A stretch of 45,147 nucleotides of DNA, taken from the NCBI GenBank assembly GCA_025363575.1, contig JANYDM010000178.1, positions 1-45,147 on the forward strand, written 5' to 3'. Both the position numbers and the translations under genes were made by a program. This document shows positions 1 through 8,967 of the stretch, one piece after another. The notes under the pieces were generated by a model. That model ran no database searches. It saw only the letters and a program-made list of their open reading frames with translations, and was not told the DNA's origin. The stretch comes from Betaproteobacteria bacterium. GTDB taxonomy: Bacteria > Pseudomonadota > Gammaproteobacteria > Burkholderiales > SG8-41. Each line of letters starts with the position of its first letter. Positions within the stretch are counted from its first letter, which is position 1.

Positions 1-905
1 AAGTAAATGATGTCCTTGCCGATGAAGTGCACCTGCTCGGCAGCCGGGTCGGCCAGAAACTTTTCGAAGTCGATGCCTTGTTTTGCGCAATAATTCTTGA
101 AGCTGGCGAGATAGCCGACAGGCGCGTCGAGCCACACGTAGAAGTATTTTTCCGGCGCGTCGGGAATGGGAATGCCGAAGTACGGCGCGTCGCGCGAAAT
201 GTCCCAGTCGCCGAGCGCTTTGTCGTCCGCGCCGGTCAGCCACTCACGGGCTTTGTTGGCGACTTGCGGTTGCAGCCGGCCGGGCTTGTCCAGCCATTGC
301 GTGAGGAATTCCCTGCACTTCGCGTCCGATAGTTTGAAGAAGTAATGGTCTGATGTTTTTAATACTGGTGCAGCGCCCGACAGCGTCGAATAGGGATTCT
401 TGAGATCAGTCGGCGAATAAACCGAGCCGCAGACTTCGCACGCATCGCCGTACTGGTCTTTCGCACCGCACTTCGGGCATTCGCCTTTGATATAGCGGTC
501 GGCGAGGAACATGTTCTTGACCGGATCGTAGAACTGCTCGACCGGTTTCGAATACGTGAGGCCGGCTGCTTTCAGCTTGCGATAAATGTCTTGCGAGAGC
601 TCGGTATTCTCCGGGGAGTGCGTCGAATGCCAGTTGTCGAAAGCGATGTGGAAGCCGTCGAGATATTTCTTGCGTTCCGCGCCGATGCGCGTGACGAGCT
701 GCTCCGGCGTGATGCCCTCGGCTTCGGCCTTGAGCATGATGGGCGCCCCGTGGGCGTCGTCGGCGCAGACGAAATGCACCTCATTGCCTTGCATCCGCTG
801 AAACCGCACCCAGATATCGGCCTGGATGTACTCCATGATATGGCCGATATGAAACGACCCGTTAGCATAGGGAAGGGCCGTGGTGGCGAAGATTTTGCGG
901 GTCAT
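1..905 (-). CDS. metG: Methionyl-tRNA synthetase (N-terminal 301 residues, cut by window edge)
   Basis: Class I aminoacyl-tRNA synthetase that charges tRNA-Met in the cytoplasm. The reading frame runs leftward from the ATG at 905-903 and leaves the window without a stop, so about 300 of an expected roughly 680-700 residues are visible. The HIGH ATP-binding signature is at residues 19-22 within [14 protein letters not shown] zinc knuckle has cysteines at 143, 146, 156 and 159, and a DDAHG motif follows the first strand, as in E. coli MetG. The KMSKS loop would lie off the edge. It is divergent from mrp. A TACAAT hexamer on the minus strand (938-933) could be its -10 box, but no good -35 is visible. 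Identification is secure. Confidence 0.96.
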   Translation of the reverse strand, partial: MTRKIFATTALPYANGSFHIGHIMEYIQADIWVRFQRMQGNEVHFVCADDAHGAPIMLKAEAEGITPEQLVTRIGAERKKYLDGFHIAFDNWHSTHSPENTELSQDIYRKLKAAGLTYSKPVEQFYDPVKNMFLADRYIKGECPKCGAKDQYGDACEVCGSVYSPTDLKNPYSTLSGAAPVLKTSDHYFFKLSDAKCREFLTQWLDKPGRLQPQVANKAREWLTGADDKALGDWDISRDAPYFGIPIPDAPEKYFYVWLDAPVGYLASFKNYCAKQGIDFEKFLADPAAEQVHFIGKDIIY

Positions 906-991
906 TTGCGAGGCAGCCGGAGTCAGCTTTGAATTGTAACAAACCCTCGACGTCTAAATGGTTTACAGCGGGATAATGTTAGGCGTTCCCT

Positions 992-1013
992 GCGTAATTG
1001 TTTAGAATTACGC
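992..1013 (+). promoter_or_regulatory. Perfect 8-bp inverted repeat over the putative mrp -10 box
   Basis: GCGTAATT (992-999) and AATTACGC (1006-1013) are exact inverted repeats separated by 6 bp. A TAGAAT hexamer at 1003-1008 inside the repeat fits a -10 box for mrp; the -35 region (around 979-984) is weak. The position suggests an operator, although a hairpin in the transcript start is equally possible. No regulator is identified. Confidence 0.5.
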
Positions 1014-1042
1014 CCTCACTGCTAAGAAGAACCGGATTACCC

Positions 1043-2131
1043 ATGGCGATCACCGAACAGCAAGTCCAGGCTGCGCTCAAGGAGCTGACCGATCCGAATA
1101 CCGGCAAAGATTATGTGACCGGCAAGGAAGCGAAGAACATCAAGATCGACGGCGACAACGTGTCGCTGGACATCCTGCTGGGCTACCCGTCGAAAACGCA
1201 GCTCGATCCTATCCGCAAGCAGGTCATTGCCAAGTTGAAAACAATTCCGGGCATCGGCAGCGTGACCGCCAATGTCAGCATGAAAATCGTATCGCATGCG
1301 GTGCAGCGCGGCGTGAAGCTGGTGCCCGGTGTGAAGAACATCATCGCTGTCGCGTCGGGCAAGGGCGGCGTAGGGAAAAGCACCACTGCGGTCAATCTCG
1401 CCCTGGCGCTGGCGGCGGAAGGCGTCAAGGTCGGCATGCTGGACGCCGATATCTACGGTCCGTCGCAGCCGACCATGCTCGGCATCACGGGGCGGCCGGA
1501 ATCCAGGGACGGCAAGCGGCTGGAACCGATGGAAGGGCACGGCATACAGGCGATGTCGATCGGCTTCCTCATCGACGTCGAGACACCCATGGTGTGGCGC
1601 GGCCCGATGGTAACGCAGGCGCTCGAGCAGCTACTCAACGAAACCAACTGGCGCGACCTCGATTACCTGGTGGTCGATCTGCCTCCCGGCACCGGCGATA
1701 TTCAACTGACCCTCGCGCAGCGCGTGCCTGTCACGGGTGCAGTCATCGTCACGACGCCGCAGGACATCGCCCTGATGGACGCGCGCAAGGGCCTCAAGAT
1801 GTTCGAGAAGGTCAACATTCCCATCCTCGGCGTGGTCGAGAACATGAGTCTGCACATCTGCTCGAAGTGCGGCCACGAGGAGAACATCTTCGGCAGTGGT
1901 GGCGGCGACCGCATGAGCAAGGATTACGGCATCGATCTTTTAGGGTCCCTGCCGCTCGATATCAAGATCCGCGAGCAGGCGGACTCGGGCAAGCCCACAG
2001 TGGTGGCCGACCCCGATGGGCGGGTGGCCGAGATTTATCGCGAGATCGCCCGCAAAGTCGCCGTCAAGATCGCCGAAAAGCAGCAGGACCATTCGGCGGC
2101 GTTCCCCAAGATCGTGGTGCAAAATACCTAG
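1043..2131 (+). CDS. apbC: Mrp/ApbC/NBP35-family Fe-S cluster carrier ATPase
   Basis: P-loop ATPase of the Mrp/ApbC family, which carries and transfers [4Fe-4S] clusters to target proteins in the cytoplasm. It has 362 residues, the usual length. An N-terminal DUF59/MIP18-like segment covers about residues 1-85. The deviant Walker A motif GKGGVGKS is at 106-113, followed by the MLDADIYGPSQP switch region and the DLPPGTGD motif. The cluster-binding CSKC is at 273-276. I chose the ATG at 1043 because MAITEQQVQ is a typical family start; an in-frame upstream start at 998 would add 15 unconserved residues. It lies next to metG, as in many betaproteobacteria. A repeat element begins inside its stop codon. 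Confidence 0.94.
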   Translation: MAITEQQVQAALKELTDPNTGKDYVTGKEAKNIKIDGDNVSLDILLGYPSKTQLDPIRKQVIAKLKTIPGIGSVTANVSMKIVSHAVQRGVKLVPGVKNIIAVASGKGGVGKSTTAVNLALALAAEGVKVGMLDADIYGPSQPTMLGITGRPESRDGKRLEPMEGHGIQAMSIGFLIDVETPMVWRGPMVTQALEQLLNETNWRDLDYLVVDLPPGTGDIQLTLAQRVPVTGAVIVTTPQDIALMDARKGLKMFEKVNIPILGVVENMSLHICSKCGHEENIFGSGGGDRMSKDYGIDLLGSLPLDIKIREQADSGKPTVVADPDGRVAEIYREIARKVAVKIAEKQQDHSAAFPKIVVQNT

Positions 2132-2218
2132 GATTGAGGAAGAGGATCGAGGATTGAGGAAGTGCGCCGTGGACGCATTCCCTGCTATTCTTATGCCTCA
2201 AACGTTATCCTCAATCCT
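2130..2218. repeat. Dispersed repeat with inverted ends, copy A
   Basis: AGGATTGAGGA occurs at 2130-2140 and again at 2150-2160, with GATCGAGGA between them. The right end carries CCTCAA (2196-2201) and ATCCTCAATCCT (2207-2218), the inverse of the left end. It starts in the last bases of the mrp stop codon and ends 14 bp before the decarboxylase start. A second copy is at 41141-41213. It looks like a MITE- or REP-like intergenic element. It encodes nothing, and no target-site duplication is obvious. Confidence 0.75.
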
Positions 2219-2232
2219 GGAATAAGCGCTGC

Positions 2233-4491
2233 ATGAAATTCCATTTTCCCATCATCGTCATCGATGAAGATTTCCGCTCTGAAAACGCGAGCGGGCTCGG
2301 CATACGTGCGCTCGCCAAGGCGATCGACGATGAAGGCATCGAAGTCATCGGCGTGACCACCTATAACGATCTTTCGCAGTTCGCTCAGCAACAGTCGCGC
2401 GCTTCCGCATTCATACTCTCGATCGACGACGAGGAATTCACGCCGGGTCCGGAAATCGATCAGGCGGTCCTCAACCTGCGCGCGTTCATCGAGGAAATCC
2501 GTTTTCGCAATTCCGAAATACCGATCTATCTGTATGGCGAGACCAAAACGTCGCGGCACATCCCGAATGACATCCTGCGCGAGTTGCACGGCTTCATTCA
2601 CATGTTCGAGGACACGCCGGAGTTTGTCGCCCGCCATATTATCCGCGAGACGCGCAGTTATCTTGATGGACTCGCGCCGCCGTTTTTCCGCGCGCTCACC
2701 AACTATGCGCAGGACGGTTCGTATTCCTGGCACTGCCCGGGACACTCGGGTGGCGTCGCGTTCCTCAAAAGCCCCGTCGGCCAGATGTTCCACCAGTTCT
2801 TCGGCGAGAACATGCTGCGCGCCGACGTGTGCAACGCGGTCGACGAACTGGGACAGTTGCTCGACCACTCCGGGCCGGTGGCGGCGTCCGAACGCAACGC
2901 GGCGCGCATCTTCAGTTGCGATCACCTGTATTTCGTCACCAACGGCACGTCGACTTCCAACAAGATGGTTTGGCATTCGGTAGTGGCGCCCGGCGACGTT
3001 GTCATTGTCGACCGCAACTGTCACGTATCGATCCTGCATGCGATCACGATGACGGGCGCAGTACCCGTGTTCCTGATGCCGACGCGCAATAACTTCGGCA
3101 TCATAGGGCCGATTCCGCTCGAGGAATTCCGCTGGGAAAACATCGAGAAGAAGATCAAGGCGCATCCATTCGCGCGCGAAGTGAGCGCCAAGCCGCGCGT
3201 ACTGACGCTGACGCAAAGCACCTATGACGGGGTGGTTTATAACGTCGACACCATCAAGGAGATGCTCGACGGCAAGGTCGACACGCTGCATTTCGACGAG
3301 GCGTGGCTGCCGCATGCGACATTCCATGACTATTACCGAGGCATGCACGCAATCGGCCAGAACCGGCCGCGCTGCAAGGAGTCGGTGATTTTCTCGACTC
3401 AGTCGACGCACAAGATGCTAGCCGGTCTCTCGCAGGCGTCGCAGATACTGGTGCAGGACAGTGAGACCCGCAAGCTCGACCGCCATAGTTTCAACGAGGC
3501 TTACCTGATGCACACCTCGACGTCGCCGCAGTACGCGATCATCGCGTCGTGCGACGTTGCCGCGGCGATGATGGAGCCGCCGGGCGGTAACTCGCTGGTC
3601 GAAGAATCGATCCTGGAAGCCATCGACTTCCGGCGCGCGATGCGCAAGATCGACGAGGAGTTCGGCAAAGACTGGTGGTTCAAGGTGTGGGGGCCAGAGC
3701 ACCTGGTCGAAGAAGGTATCGGCAATCGCGACGACTGGATGCTCAAGTCGAATGACCGCTGGCATGGCTTCGGCGACCTGGCGTCGGGCTTCAACATGCT
3801 CGACCCGATCAAGGCCACGGTCATCACGCCGGGGCTCGACGTGTCGGGCGCGTTTTCCAATCCGGGCATGCCGGCTGCCGTTGTGACCAAGTACCTCGCA
3901 GAGCACGGCATCATCGTCGAGAAGACGGGGCTTTACTCGTTCTTCATCATGTTCACGATAGGCATCACCAAAGGCCGCTGGAATTCGCTGGTTACCGAAC
4001 TGCAGCAGTTCAAGGACGACTACGACAACAACCGGCCGCTGTGGCGCATCCTGCCCGAATTCGTCGGCAAGTATCCGCAGTACGAAAAAGTCGGTTTGCG
4101 CGATTTATGCACTCAGATCCACGGCGTCTACAAGGCGAACGACATCGCGCGGCTGACGACGGAAATGTACTTGTCGAACATGGAGCCCGCGATGCGGCCC
4201 GCCGATGCATGGGCGCGTCTCGCGCACCGGGAGATCGACCGCGTCGAGATCGATCAGCTCGAAGGCCGTATTACCAGTGTTCTTTTGACGCCCTATCCGC
4301 CGGGCATCCCGCTGCTGATACCGGGCGAGCGCTTCAACGCGACTATCGTGCGCTATCTGAAGTTCGCGAAATCGTTCAACCAGAAATTCCCGGGTTTCGA
4401 TACCGACATTCACGGCCTGGTCTCTGACGAGACCAGCCGGCGCTCAAAGTATTACGTGGACTGCGTTTCGCTGAAGGCCACCGGCGCGTAG
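2233..4491 (+). CDS. PLP-dependent Orn/Lys/Arg decarboxylase, large inducible-type fold
   Basis: Fold-type I PLP enzyme that decarboxylates a basic amino acid (arginine, lysine or ornithine), contributing to polyamine synthesis or acid resistance. Its 752 residues match the family (about 710-755). Residues 1-130 form the receiver-like 'wing' domain that mediates oligomer contacts. The PLP domain has the WHCPGHSGG motif, LLDHSGP, VTNGTSTSNK and HFDEAW; the Schiff-base lysine is Lys394 in QSTHKMLAG. The C-terminal domain begins near residue 600. Substrate cannot be decided: the DHSGP and TNGTST stretches resemble lysine/ornithine enzymes, while DRNCH and RNNFGIIGPI resemble AdiA. It lies downstream of mrp, separated by the repeat, and is convergent with the Sel1 gene, with only 7 bp between stops. 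Confidence 0.93.
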   Translation: MKFHFPIIVIDEDFRSENASGLGIRALAKAIDDEGIEVIGVTTYNDLSQFAQQQSRASAFILSIDDEEFTPGPEIDQAVLNLRAFIEEIRFRNSEIPIYLYGETKTSRHIPNDILRELHGFIHMFEDTPEFVARHIIRETRSYLDGLAPPFFRALTNYAQDGSYSWHCPGHSGGVAFLKSPVGQMFHQFFGENMLRADVCNAVDELGQLLDHSGPVAASERNAARIFSCDHLYFVTNGTSTSNKMVWHSVVAPGDVVIVDRNCHVSILHAITMTGAVPVFLMPTRNNFGIIGPIPLEEFRWENIEKKIKAHPFAREVSAKPRVLTLTQSTYDGVVYNVDTIKEMLDGKVDTLHFDEAWLPHATFHDYYRGMHAIGQNRPRCKESVIFSTQSTHKMLAGLSQASQILVQDSETRKLDRHSFNEAYLMHTSTSPQYAIIASCDVAAAMMEPPGGNSLVEESILEAIDFRRAMRKIDEEFGKDWWFKVWGPEHLVEEGIGNRDDWMLKSNDRWHGFGDLASGFNMLDPIKATVITPGLDVSGAFSNPGMPAAVVTKYLAEHGIIVEKTGLYSFFIMFTIGITKGRWNSLVTELQQFKDDYDNNRPLWRILPEFVGKYPQYEKVGLRDLCTQIHGVYKANDIARLTTEMYLSNMEPAMRPADAWARLAHREIDRVEIDQLEGRITSVLLTPYPPGIPLLIPGERFNATIVRYLKFAKSFNQKFPGFDTDIHGLVSDETSRRSKYYVDCVSLKATGA

Positions 4492-4498
4492 CGCTCGC

Positions 4499-5176
4499 TT
4501 ATTTGGCGTTCCAGGTTTTCTTGGCTTTCGCCATCCATTCCTTCGCCTGCTTTTCGGCTTCCTTGATCTGGTCGCCTGACATGCCGGCCGCGACCATCTT
4601 TAAATTCTCCGGCGCATCGTCGTCACCCTGCTGCGCTGCGACCGCCAGCCAGTAATACGCAAGCTGAAGGTTTTTTTCCACGCCTTTGCCCTGGTAATAC
4701 ATCATGCCGAGATCGGCCTGCGCCTGCACGTGGCCGCGTATTGCGGCCTCCTTGCGCAGGCGCGCAGACTCGACGAGGTTTTGCGGAATGCCATCGCCGA
4801 CGAAATAAAGCGTCGACAGGCTGTATTGCGCGCCCGGGTCGCGCTGGATCGCCGCCAGATTCAGCCATTTCAGTGCGAGCGGCATATTTTTTTCGATGCC
4901 ATAGCCGCGGGCGTAGATCAGCCCCAGAGAAGTCTGCGCGCGCACATCGCCCTGTTTAGCGAGTTTCTCGTACCACTGGGCTGCGAGCTTGAAATCCTGC
5001 TCGACGCCATCCCTGCCGAGGTAATACGCTTCGGCGATTTGACGCGTGGCAGTCTTGTCGCCTGCCTCGGCGCGGATCTTGAGATCGTTGAACGGAATGC
5101 TGTCGGCAGCTCGCGCCGCCCCCCACGCGAGCGCAAGCGCGAGCAACGGGATTGCAATCGTCATGGAGCAGCGCAT
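4499..5176 (-). CDS. Exported Sel1/TPR-repeat protein
   Basis: A 225-residue protein with a signal peptide (hydrophobic run IAIPLLALALAWG, cleavage probably after GAARA near residue 24), so it is periplasmic. At least four Sel1-like repeats follow, with the pattern A...LG..Y..G.GV..N...A..W...AA..G (for example around residues 60-95, 96-131, 132-167, 168-203). Such repeats make an alpha-solenoid for protein-protein contacts; no enzymatic motif is present. The start is either the ATG at 5176 or the ATG four codons later (5164). It follows folA by 5 bp and is probably co-transcribed with thyA-folA, but the role and partner are unknown. Confidence 0.85.
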   Translation of the reverse strand: MRCSMTIAIPLLALALAWGAARAADSIPFNDLKIRAEAGDKTATRQIAEAYYLGRDGVEQDFKLAAQWYEKLAKQGDVRAQTSLGLIYARGYGIEKNMPLALKWLNLAAIQRDPGAQYSLSTLYFVGDGIPQNLVESARLRKEAAIRGHVQAQADLGMMYYQGKGVEKNLQLAYYWLAVAAQQGDDDAPENLKMVAAGMSGDQIKEAEKQAKEWMAKAKKTWNAK

Positions 5177-5181
5177 GAGAG

Positions 5182-5712
5182 TCAGGCGGCCTTGCGGTCG
5201 TACACCGTGAGTTTATAGCCGTAGGGATTGCGGTCGTCAGCGGCGTGCGCGGTCTCTTCGCCCGGCCGCCACTGCGACATGTCGATTTCAGGCATATAAG
5301 TGTCGCCGTCTACATCGGCGTCGACGACGGTAAGGTACATGCGGTCGGCGCGCTGCAGCGTGGCCGCGAATATTTGTGCGCCGCCAATCACGAAAATTTC
5401 GTCGTCACTGCCGCACGCCGCGATGGCGGCTTCCATCGTCGGCACGATGACCGCGCCGGGAACTTCGTAGCCGCTCTGGCGCGTGACGATCACCGTGGTG
5501 CGGCCGGGCAATAGTCTGCCGATGGATTCCCAGGTCTTGCGGCCCATGACGATGTGGTGGCCCATCGTTATCGTCTTGAACATCTTGAGCTCGCCGGGCA
5601 GGTGCCACGGGATGGACTGGTTGGCGCCGATCACGCGATTTTTCGCCATCGCGACGATGAATGAAACACGCGGATGACGGGCCGCAGGCGATGGCCGCTG
5701 CTGGTCGTTCAT
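5182..5712 (-). CDS. folA: Dihydrofolate reductase
   Basis: Reduces dihydrofolate to tetrahydrofolate with NADPH, regenerating the cofactor oxidised by ThyA next door. It has 176 residues, slightly longer than the typical 160 because of a 14-residue N-terminal extension with no internal Met that would remove it. Visible motifs are FIVAMAKNRVIG, IPWHLPGELKMFK (substrate and Met20-loop region; here the acidic residue is the E of GELK), VMGRKTWESIG (NADPH site) and FVIGGAQIF. It starts 10 bp downstream of thyA in the same direction, so the two are almost certainly co-transcribed. Identification is secure. Confidence 0.95.
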   Translation of the reverse strand: MNDQQRPSPAARHPRVSFIVAMAKNRVIGANQSIPWHLPGELKMFKTITMGHHIVMGRKTWESIGRLLPGRTTVIVTRQSGYEVPGAVIVPTMEAAIAACGSDDEIFVIGGAQIFAATLQRADRMYLTVVDADVDGDTYMPEIDMSQWRPGEETAHAADDRNPYGYKLTVYDRKAA

Positions 5713-5722
5713 GGGTTCCCGC

Positions 5723-6517
5723 TCAAACCGCGACGGGCGCCTTGATCGCGGGATGCGGATCGTAGTTTTCGAGCGTGAAATCCGCGTAGGTGAAATCGAA
5801 AATATTCTTCACGGCAGGATTCAGTTTCATGACCGGCAGCTTGCGCGGTTGCCGCGAGAGCTGCTCGCGCGCCTGCTCGAGATGGTTCATGTAGAGGTGG
5901 GTGTCGCCGAACGTGTGCACAAAATCGCCCAGCTTCAATCCGCATACCTGCGCGATCATCATCGTCAGCAGCGCGTAAGACGCGATGTTGAACGGCACGC
6001 CGAGAAAAATATCGGCGCTGCGCTGGTAGAGCTGGCAGGAGAGCTTGCCATTGGCGACGTAGAACTGGAAAAACGCATGGCATGGCATCAGCGCCATCTT
6101 GTCCAGGTCGGCCACGTTCCAAGCTGAAACTATCATGCGGCGCGAATCCGGGTTCTTCCGGATCTGCTCGAGTGTCTGGGTGATCTGGTCGATATGCCGT
6201 CCGTCCGGCGCCGGCCACGAGCGCCACTGGTAGCCGTACACCGGGCCCAGTTCGCCCTGCGCATCGGCCCATTCGTTCCAGATACTGACGCCGTTGTCCT
6301 TCAGGTATTTGATATTGGTTTCGCCTTTGAGAAACCACAGCAATTCGTGGATGATCGACTTGAGATGGACTTTCTTGGTCGTCAACAGCGGAAATCCCGC
6401 GTTCAGATCGAATCGCAGCTGCGCGCCGAACACCGACAGGGTGCCGGTGCCCGTGCGGTCGCTTTTCTGCGTGCCGTTGGCCAGCACGTGTTGCATCAGG
6501 TCGAGATAGTTGCGCAT
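5723..6517 (-). CDS. thyA: Thymidylate synthase
   Basis: Methylates dUMP to dTMP using methylene-tetrahydrofolate, and yields dihydrofolate that FolA recycles. At 264 residues it is exactly the length of E. coli ThyA. The catalytic cysteine is Cys146 in [14 protein letters not shown], and the family motifs [17 protein letters not shown] and [12 protein letters not shown] are intact. It is the second gene of a leftward run: hydrolase (38 bp upstream), thyA, folA, Sel1 protein. Nothing is unusual. Confidence 0.97.
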   Translation of the reverse strand: MRNYLDLMQHVLANGTQKSDRTGTGTLSVFGAQLRFDLNAGFPLLTTKKVHLKSIIHELLWFLKGETNIKYLKDNGVSIWNEWADAQGELGPVYGYQWRSWPAPDGRHIDQITQTLEQIRKNPDSRRMIVSAWNVADLDKMALMPCHAFFQFYVANGKLSCQLYQRSADIFLGVPFNIASYALLTMMIAQVCGLKLGDFVHTFGDTHLYMNHLEQAREQLSRQPRKLPVMKLNPAVKNIFDFTYADFTLENYDPHPAIKAPVAV

Positions 6518-6555
6518 CTTGGCTCGGAATCGAAAATTTGAACGGGTCCTGGTGA

Positions 6556-7386
6556 TCAGTCGATGTTGCTGCGGTAGGGCTTCTTCAGCATCCAGTTTAC
6601 GATAGCTTCCACTGTTTCGGGCTCCTTGCCGAGATAGCCGTGTGCGCTGAATGCCTCGCAGGCGTCCGACGTCGCGGGCTTGCCGCCGCTCACCGAGATC
6701 AGCGGATAGTTGCGGCTTTCGGCGGTCTTGCGCGCTTCGCGCATCGGCGTCACGGAGCAGCTGTCCTCGGCGTGATGCACGATCAGCACGGGCGCGCTGA
6801 TCCGGGCGAAATCAAAACCGCTGAGGCCGGGACCGCCGCGCGCCGCCAGATAAACGGTCGAGGTCAGCACGACGCCGTCGACACTCTTGCCGAGGGCGGC
6901 GCCGGTGGCCGCGGCTGAAATGCTCCCGCGGCTGGTGCCGACCAGGAATACCGGGATGCTGTCATAGCGTTTTTTCAGATCTGCGACAACGGCTGCGATG
7001 TCGCGGGCATGGTTGTCGCCGAGACGGAACCGGTCGTCCATGCCGCGCGATTCATCGGACGGCGCATCGACAACAGCGACGGCGACGTCGCCGCCGGCGA
7101 ACATCATGCGCGAGCGCACCAGAAAATTGCCGGCGCCGAATTTGATCTGCCCGCCTTCGCTGCGCAGCCGGATGTTGCCGCCGCTGCCGGGGAACAATAC
7201 CGCGACGGCCGCTGGTTTAGCCTGCGCGGGCGCGACCAGCAGAAACGACTGCGTAACGCCGTCTCGCGTAGCCAGCGTCACGATTTCTTCCGCCGCGGCA
7301 GTCGTTGCGGACGCAGCAAAGAGCAACGCCAGCATCAGGCGGGCAGGGCCTGTAGCAGTGCGGACGAATTGCGGGGGTGCATACAT
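6556..7386 (-). CDS. Exported alpha/beta-hydrolase-fold protein
   Basis: A 276-residue protein with an N-terminal signal peptide ([18 protein letters not shown], cleavage near residue 32). The alpha/beta hydrolase layout is readable: LFPGSGG oxyanion region, the nucleophile elbow GTSRGS (Gly-x-Ser-x-Gly), [11 protein letters not shown] carrying the likely catalytic Asp, and SAHGYLG carrying the likely His. The substrate is unknown; an esterase, peptidase or lipase-like role in the periplasm is possible. I chose the ATG at 7386 because it opens directly into the signal peptide; the frame extends to 7494 with basic, unlikely sequence. It is divergent from the M17 gene across 42 bp containing ATTATAAT (7393-7400), a possible shared -10 region. 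Confidence 0.8.
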   Translation of the reverse strand: MYAPPQFVRTATGPARLMLALLFAASATTAAAEEIVTLATRDGVTQSFLLVAPAQAKPAAVAVLFPGSGGNIRLRSEGGQIKFGAGNFLVRSRMMFAGGDVAVAVVDAPSDESRGMDDRFRLGDNHARDIAAVVADLKKRYDSIPVFLVGTSRGSISAAATGAALGKSVDGVVLTSTVYLAARGGPGLSGFDFARISAPVLIVHHAEDSCSVTPMREARKTAESRNYPLISVSGGKPATSDACEAFSAHGYLGKEPETVEAIVNWMLKKPYRSNID

Positions 7387-7428
7387 GGAAAGATTATAAT
7401 TGCATGGCTTCCGCCCTGACAGGAAATT

Positions 7429-8886
7429 ATGCTCGCCCAACTCAAGCAGCACGCGGCGGCGCCGAATTCGAAGGCGTTGCGCAGTCATAGCCACCTTTTG
7501 TTTATTTTGCCGCTCGCCAAGGAGCTCTCACGTACCTGGCCTGCAGGCGACGTGCTGGCATCGCTGCTCGCGCGCCGGCAATTAAAGGCGGGAGAACTCG
7601 CCAAATCGGCGGTCACCGGAAATCTTGTCGGCGGCGCCCTGGCTTCGTGGGTGATGCTCGACCCGCGCAAGCCCGCATTCGAAAAATTCACGGCTCTGCG
7701 CAGCGCACTGCAGCCGCTGCTCGCGGAAAATCCGGCGGAAATTGCAATCGTGGTCGTTGGCGATCGCGCGCAGCGCGAACATGCCGCGTCCCTCGCGATG
7801 TACTGCTCATGGGTCAACGGGGCGGTGCTCCCCGAGCGCAAGAAAAAGCCGGCGCACAAGCCACTCAAAACCCTCCACCTCTATGGATATCGCGACGCCG
7901 GCGAACTCGCTGCGTGGCGCGCGCGCGCCGAGGGCAATGTGCTTTGCCGCGAGCTGACGGTGTTACCGCCGAACGAGCTCACTCCGACCGCTTATCGCGC
8001 GCGCATCAAGCAGCTGGCTAAGGAGCACGGCTGGCGGCGCGAGGAATACGACTACAGGCAGCTTAAAAAAATGGGCGCTGGCGCATTCTGTGCGGTGGCG
8101 CAAGGCAGCGACTTGCACGATGCTGCCATCGTGCATCTCCGGTATGCGCACCCGCGCGCGACGCGGACGGTGGCGCTGGTCGGCAAAGGCATCTGCTTCG
8201 ACACCGGCGGACACAATCTCAAGCCTTCGCGCTACATGTATGCGATGCATGAAGACATGAACGGATCCGCCGTGGCGCTCGGCACGCTGCTCGCGGTCAC
8301 GCGCATGAAGTCGCCGCTCAACATCGACTGCTGGCTCGCAATCTCGCGCAACGACGTCAGCGCGCGCGCCTACCATCAGAGCGAAGTCGTGCGTGCGCTG
8401 AACGGCACCACGATCGAAGTCATGCACACCGATGCGGAGGGGCGCATGGTGCTCGCGGATACATTGACGCTCGCCGCGCGCGGGAAGCCCGCAATAATGA
8501 TTGACTTCGCAACGCTCACCGGCACGATGCATGCCGCCCTCAGCGACCGTTACAGCGGCATTTTCGCGACCAGCGACGATCTCGCCGCGCGTGCGGTGGC
8601 GGCGGGACGCGCGGCAGGTGAGCGCGTGTGCGTATTTCCGCAGGATGAAGACTACGACAGCGCGCTCGACAGCAAGATCGCCGATATCAAGCAATGCACG
8701 CTCGACGGCGAGGCCGATCACATTCTCGCGACGCGCTTTCTGAGCCGCTTCACCGCCGGCACGCCGTGGATTCACGTCGATCTTTCGGCGAGCAGCAGCA
8801 AAGGCGGGCTCGGTGCAGTCGTCTCCGACACGACCGGGTTCGGCGTCGGCTGGGCGCTCGAACTGCTCGCGCAACCGCACCGCTAG
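7429..8886 (+). CDS. Divergent M17 (leucyl aminopeptidase family) metallopeptidase
   Basis: A 485-residue cytoplasmic peptidase of family M17, which removes N-terminal residues using two metal ions. All catalytic positions are present and spaced exactly as in E. coli PepA: Lys253, Asp258 and Lys265 (VGKGICFDTGG...LKP), Asp276 (HEDMNGSA), and Asp335, Glu337 and Arg339 (HTDAEGRMVLAD). The surrounding residues differ from classical PepA (FDTGGHN for FDSGGIS, HEDMNGS for KYDMGGA), so it is a separate subfamily, probably not the main PepA. The N-terminal third is not recognisable. AGGA at 7421-7424 supports the start. It stands alone, between a divergent hydrolase and the ArsR gene. Confidence 0.9.
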   Translation: MLAQLKQHAAAPNSKALRSHSHLLFILPLAKELSRTWPAGDVLASLLARRQLKAGELAKSAVTGNLVGGALASWVMLDPRKPAFEKFTALRSALQPLLAENPAEIAIVVVGDRAQREHAASLAMYCSWVNGAVLPERKKKPAHKPLKTLHLYGYRDAGELAAWRARAEGNVLCRELTVLPPNELTPTAYRARIKQLAKEHGWRREEYDYRQLKKMGAGAFCAVAQGSDLHDAAIVHLRYAHPRATRTVALVGKGICFDTGGHNLKPSRYMYAMHEDMNGSAVALGTLLAVTRMKSPLNIDCWLAISRNDVSARAYHQSEVVRALNGTTIEVMHTDAEGRMVLADTLTLAARGKPAIMIDFATLTGTMHAALSDRYSGIFATSDDLAARAVAAGRAAGERVCVFPQDEDYDSALDSKIADIKQCTLDGEADHILATRFLSRFTAGTPWIHVDLSASSSKGGLGAVVSDTTGFGVGWALELLAQPHR

Positions 8887-8928
8887 TCCGATATCAGCGA
8901 CCGTTCTGTCCGCTGCCTTGCCAGGGGC

Positions 8929-8967
8929 TTGACAAAACATAACTATATAACTAATAATGTAGTTATG
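8929..8967 (+). promoter_or_regulatory. Promoter-operator of the ArsR-family gene
   Basis: A perfect TTGACA (8929-8934) is followed after 18 bp by AATAAT (8953-8958). An exact inverted repeat, CATAACTA (8938-8945) and TAGTTATG (8960-8967), brackets the -10 box with a 14-bp spacer; a half-site repeat (ATAACTA) also lies inside. The right arm ends in the ATG of the regulator, so transcription would start at or within a base or two of the start codon. This geometry fits autorepression. The assignment is inference from sequence alone. Confidence 0.7.

Noticed and set aside
1594..2157. 187-codon overlapping frame inside mrp
   Set aside because: Arg/Gly-rich +1 shadow of a conserved ATPase with no independent support.
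2191..3411. 406-codon antisense frame over the decarboxylase
   Set aside because: Arg/His-rich shadow of a well-supported gene, no ribosome site and no recognisable motif. The same applies to long antisense frames at 7963-9177 and 37578-38795.
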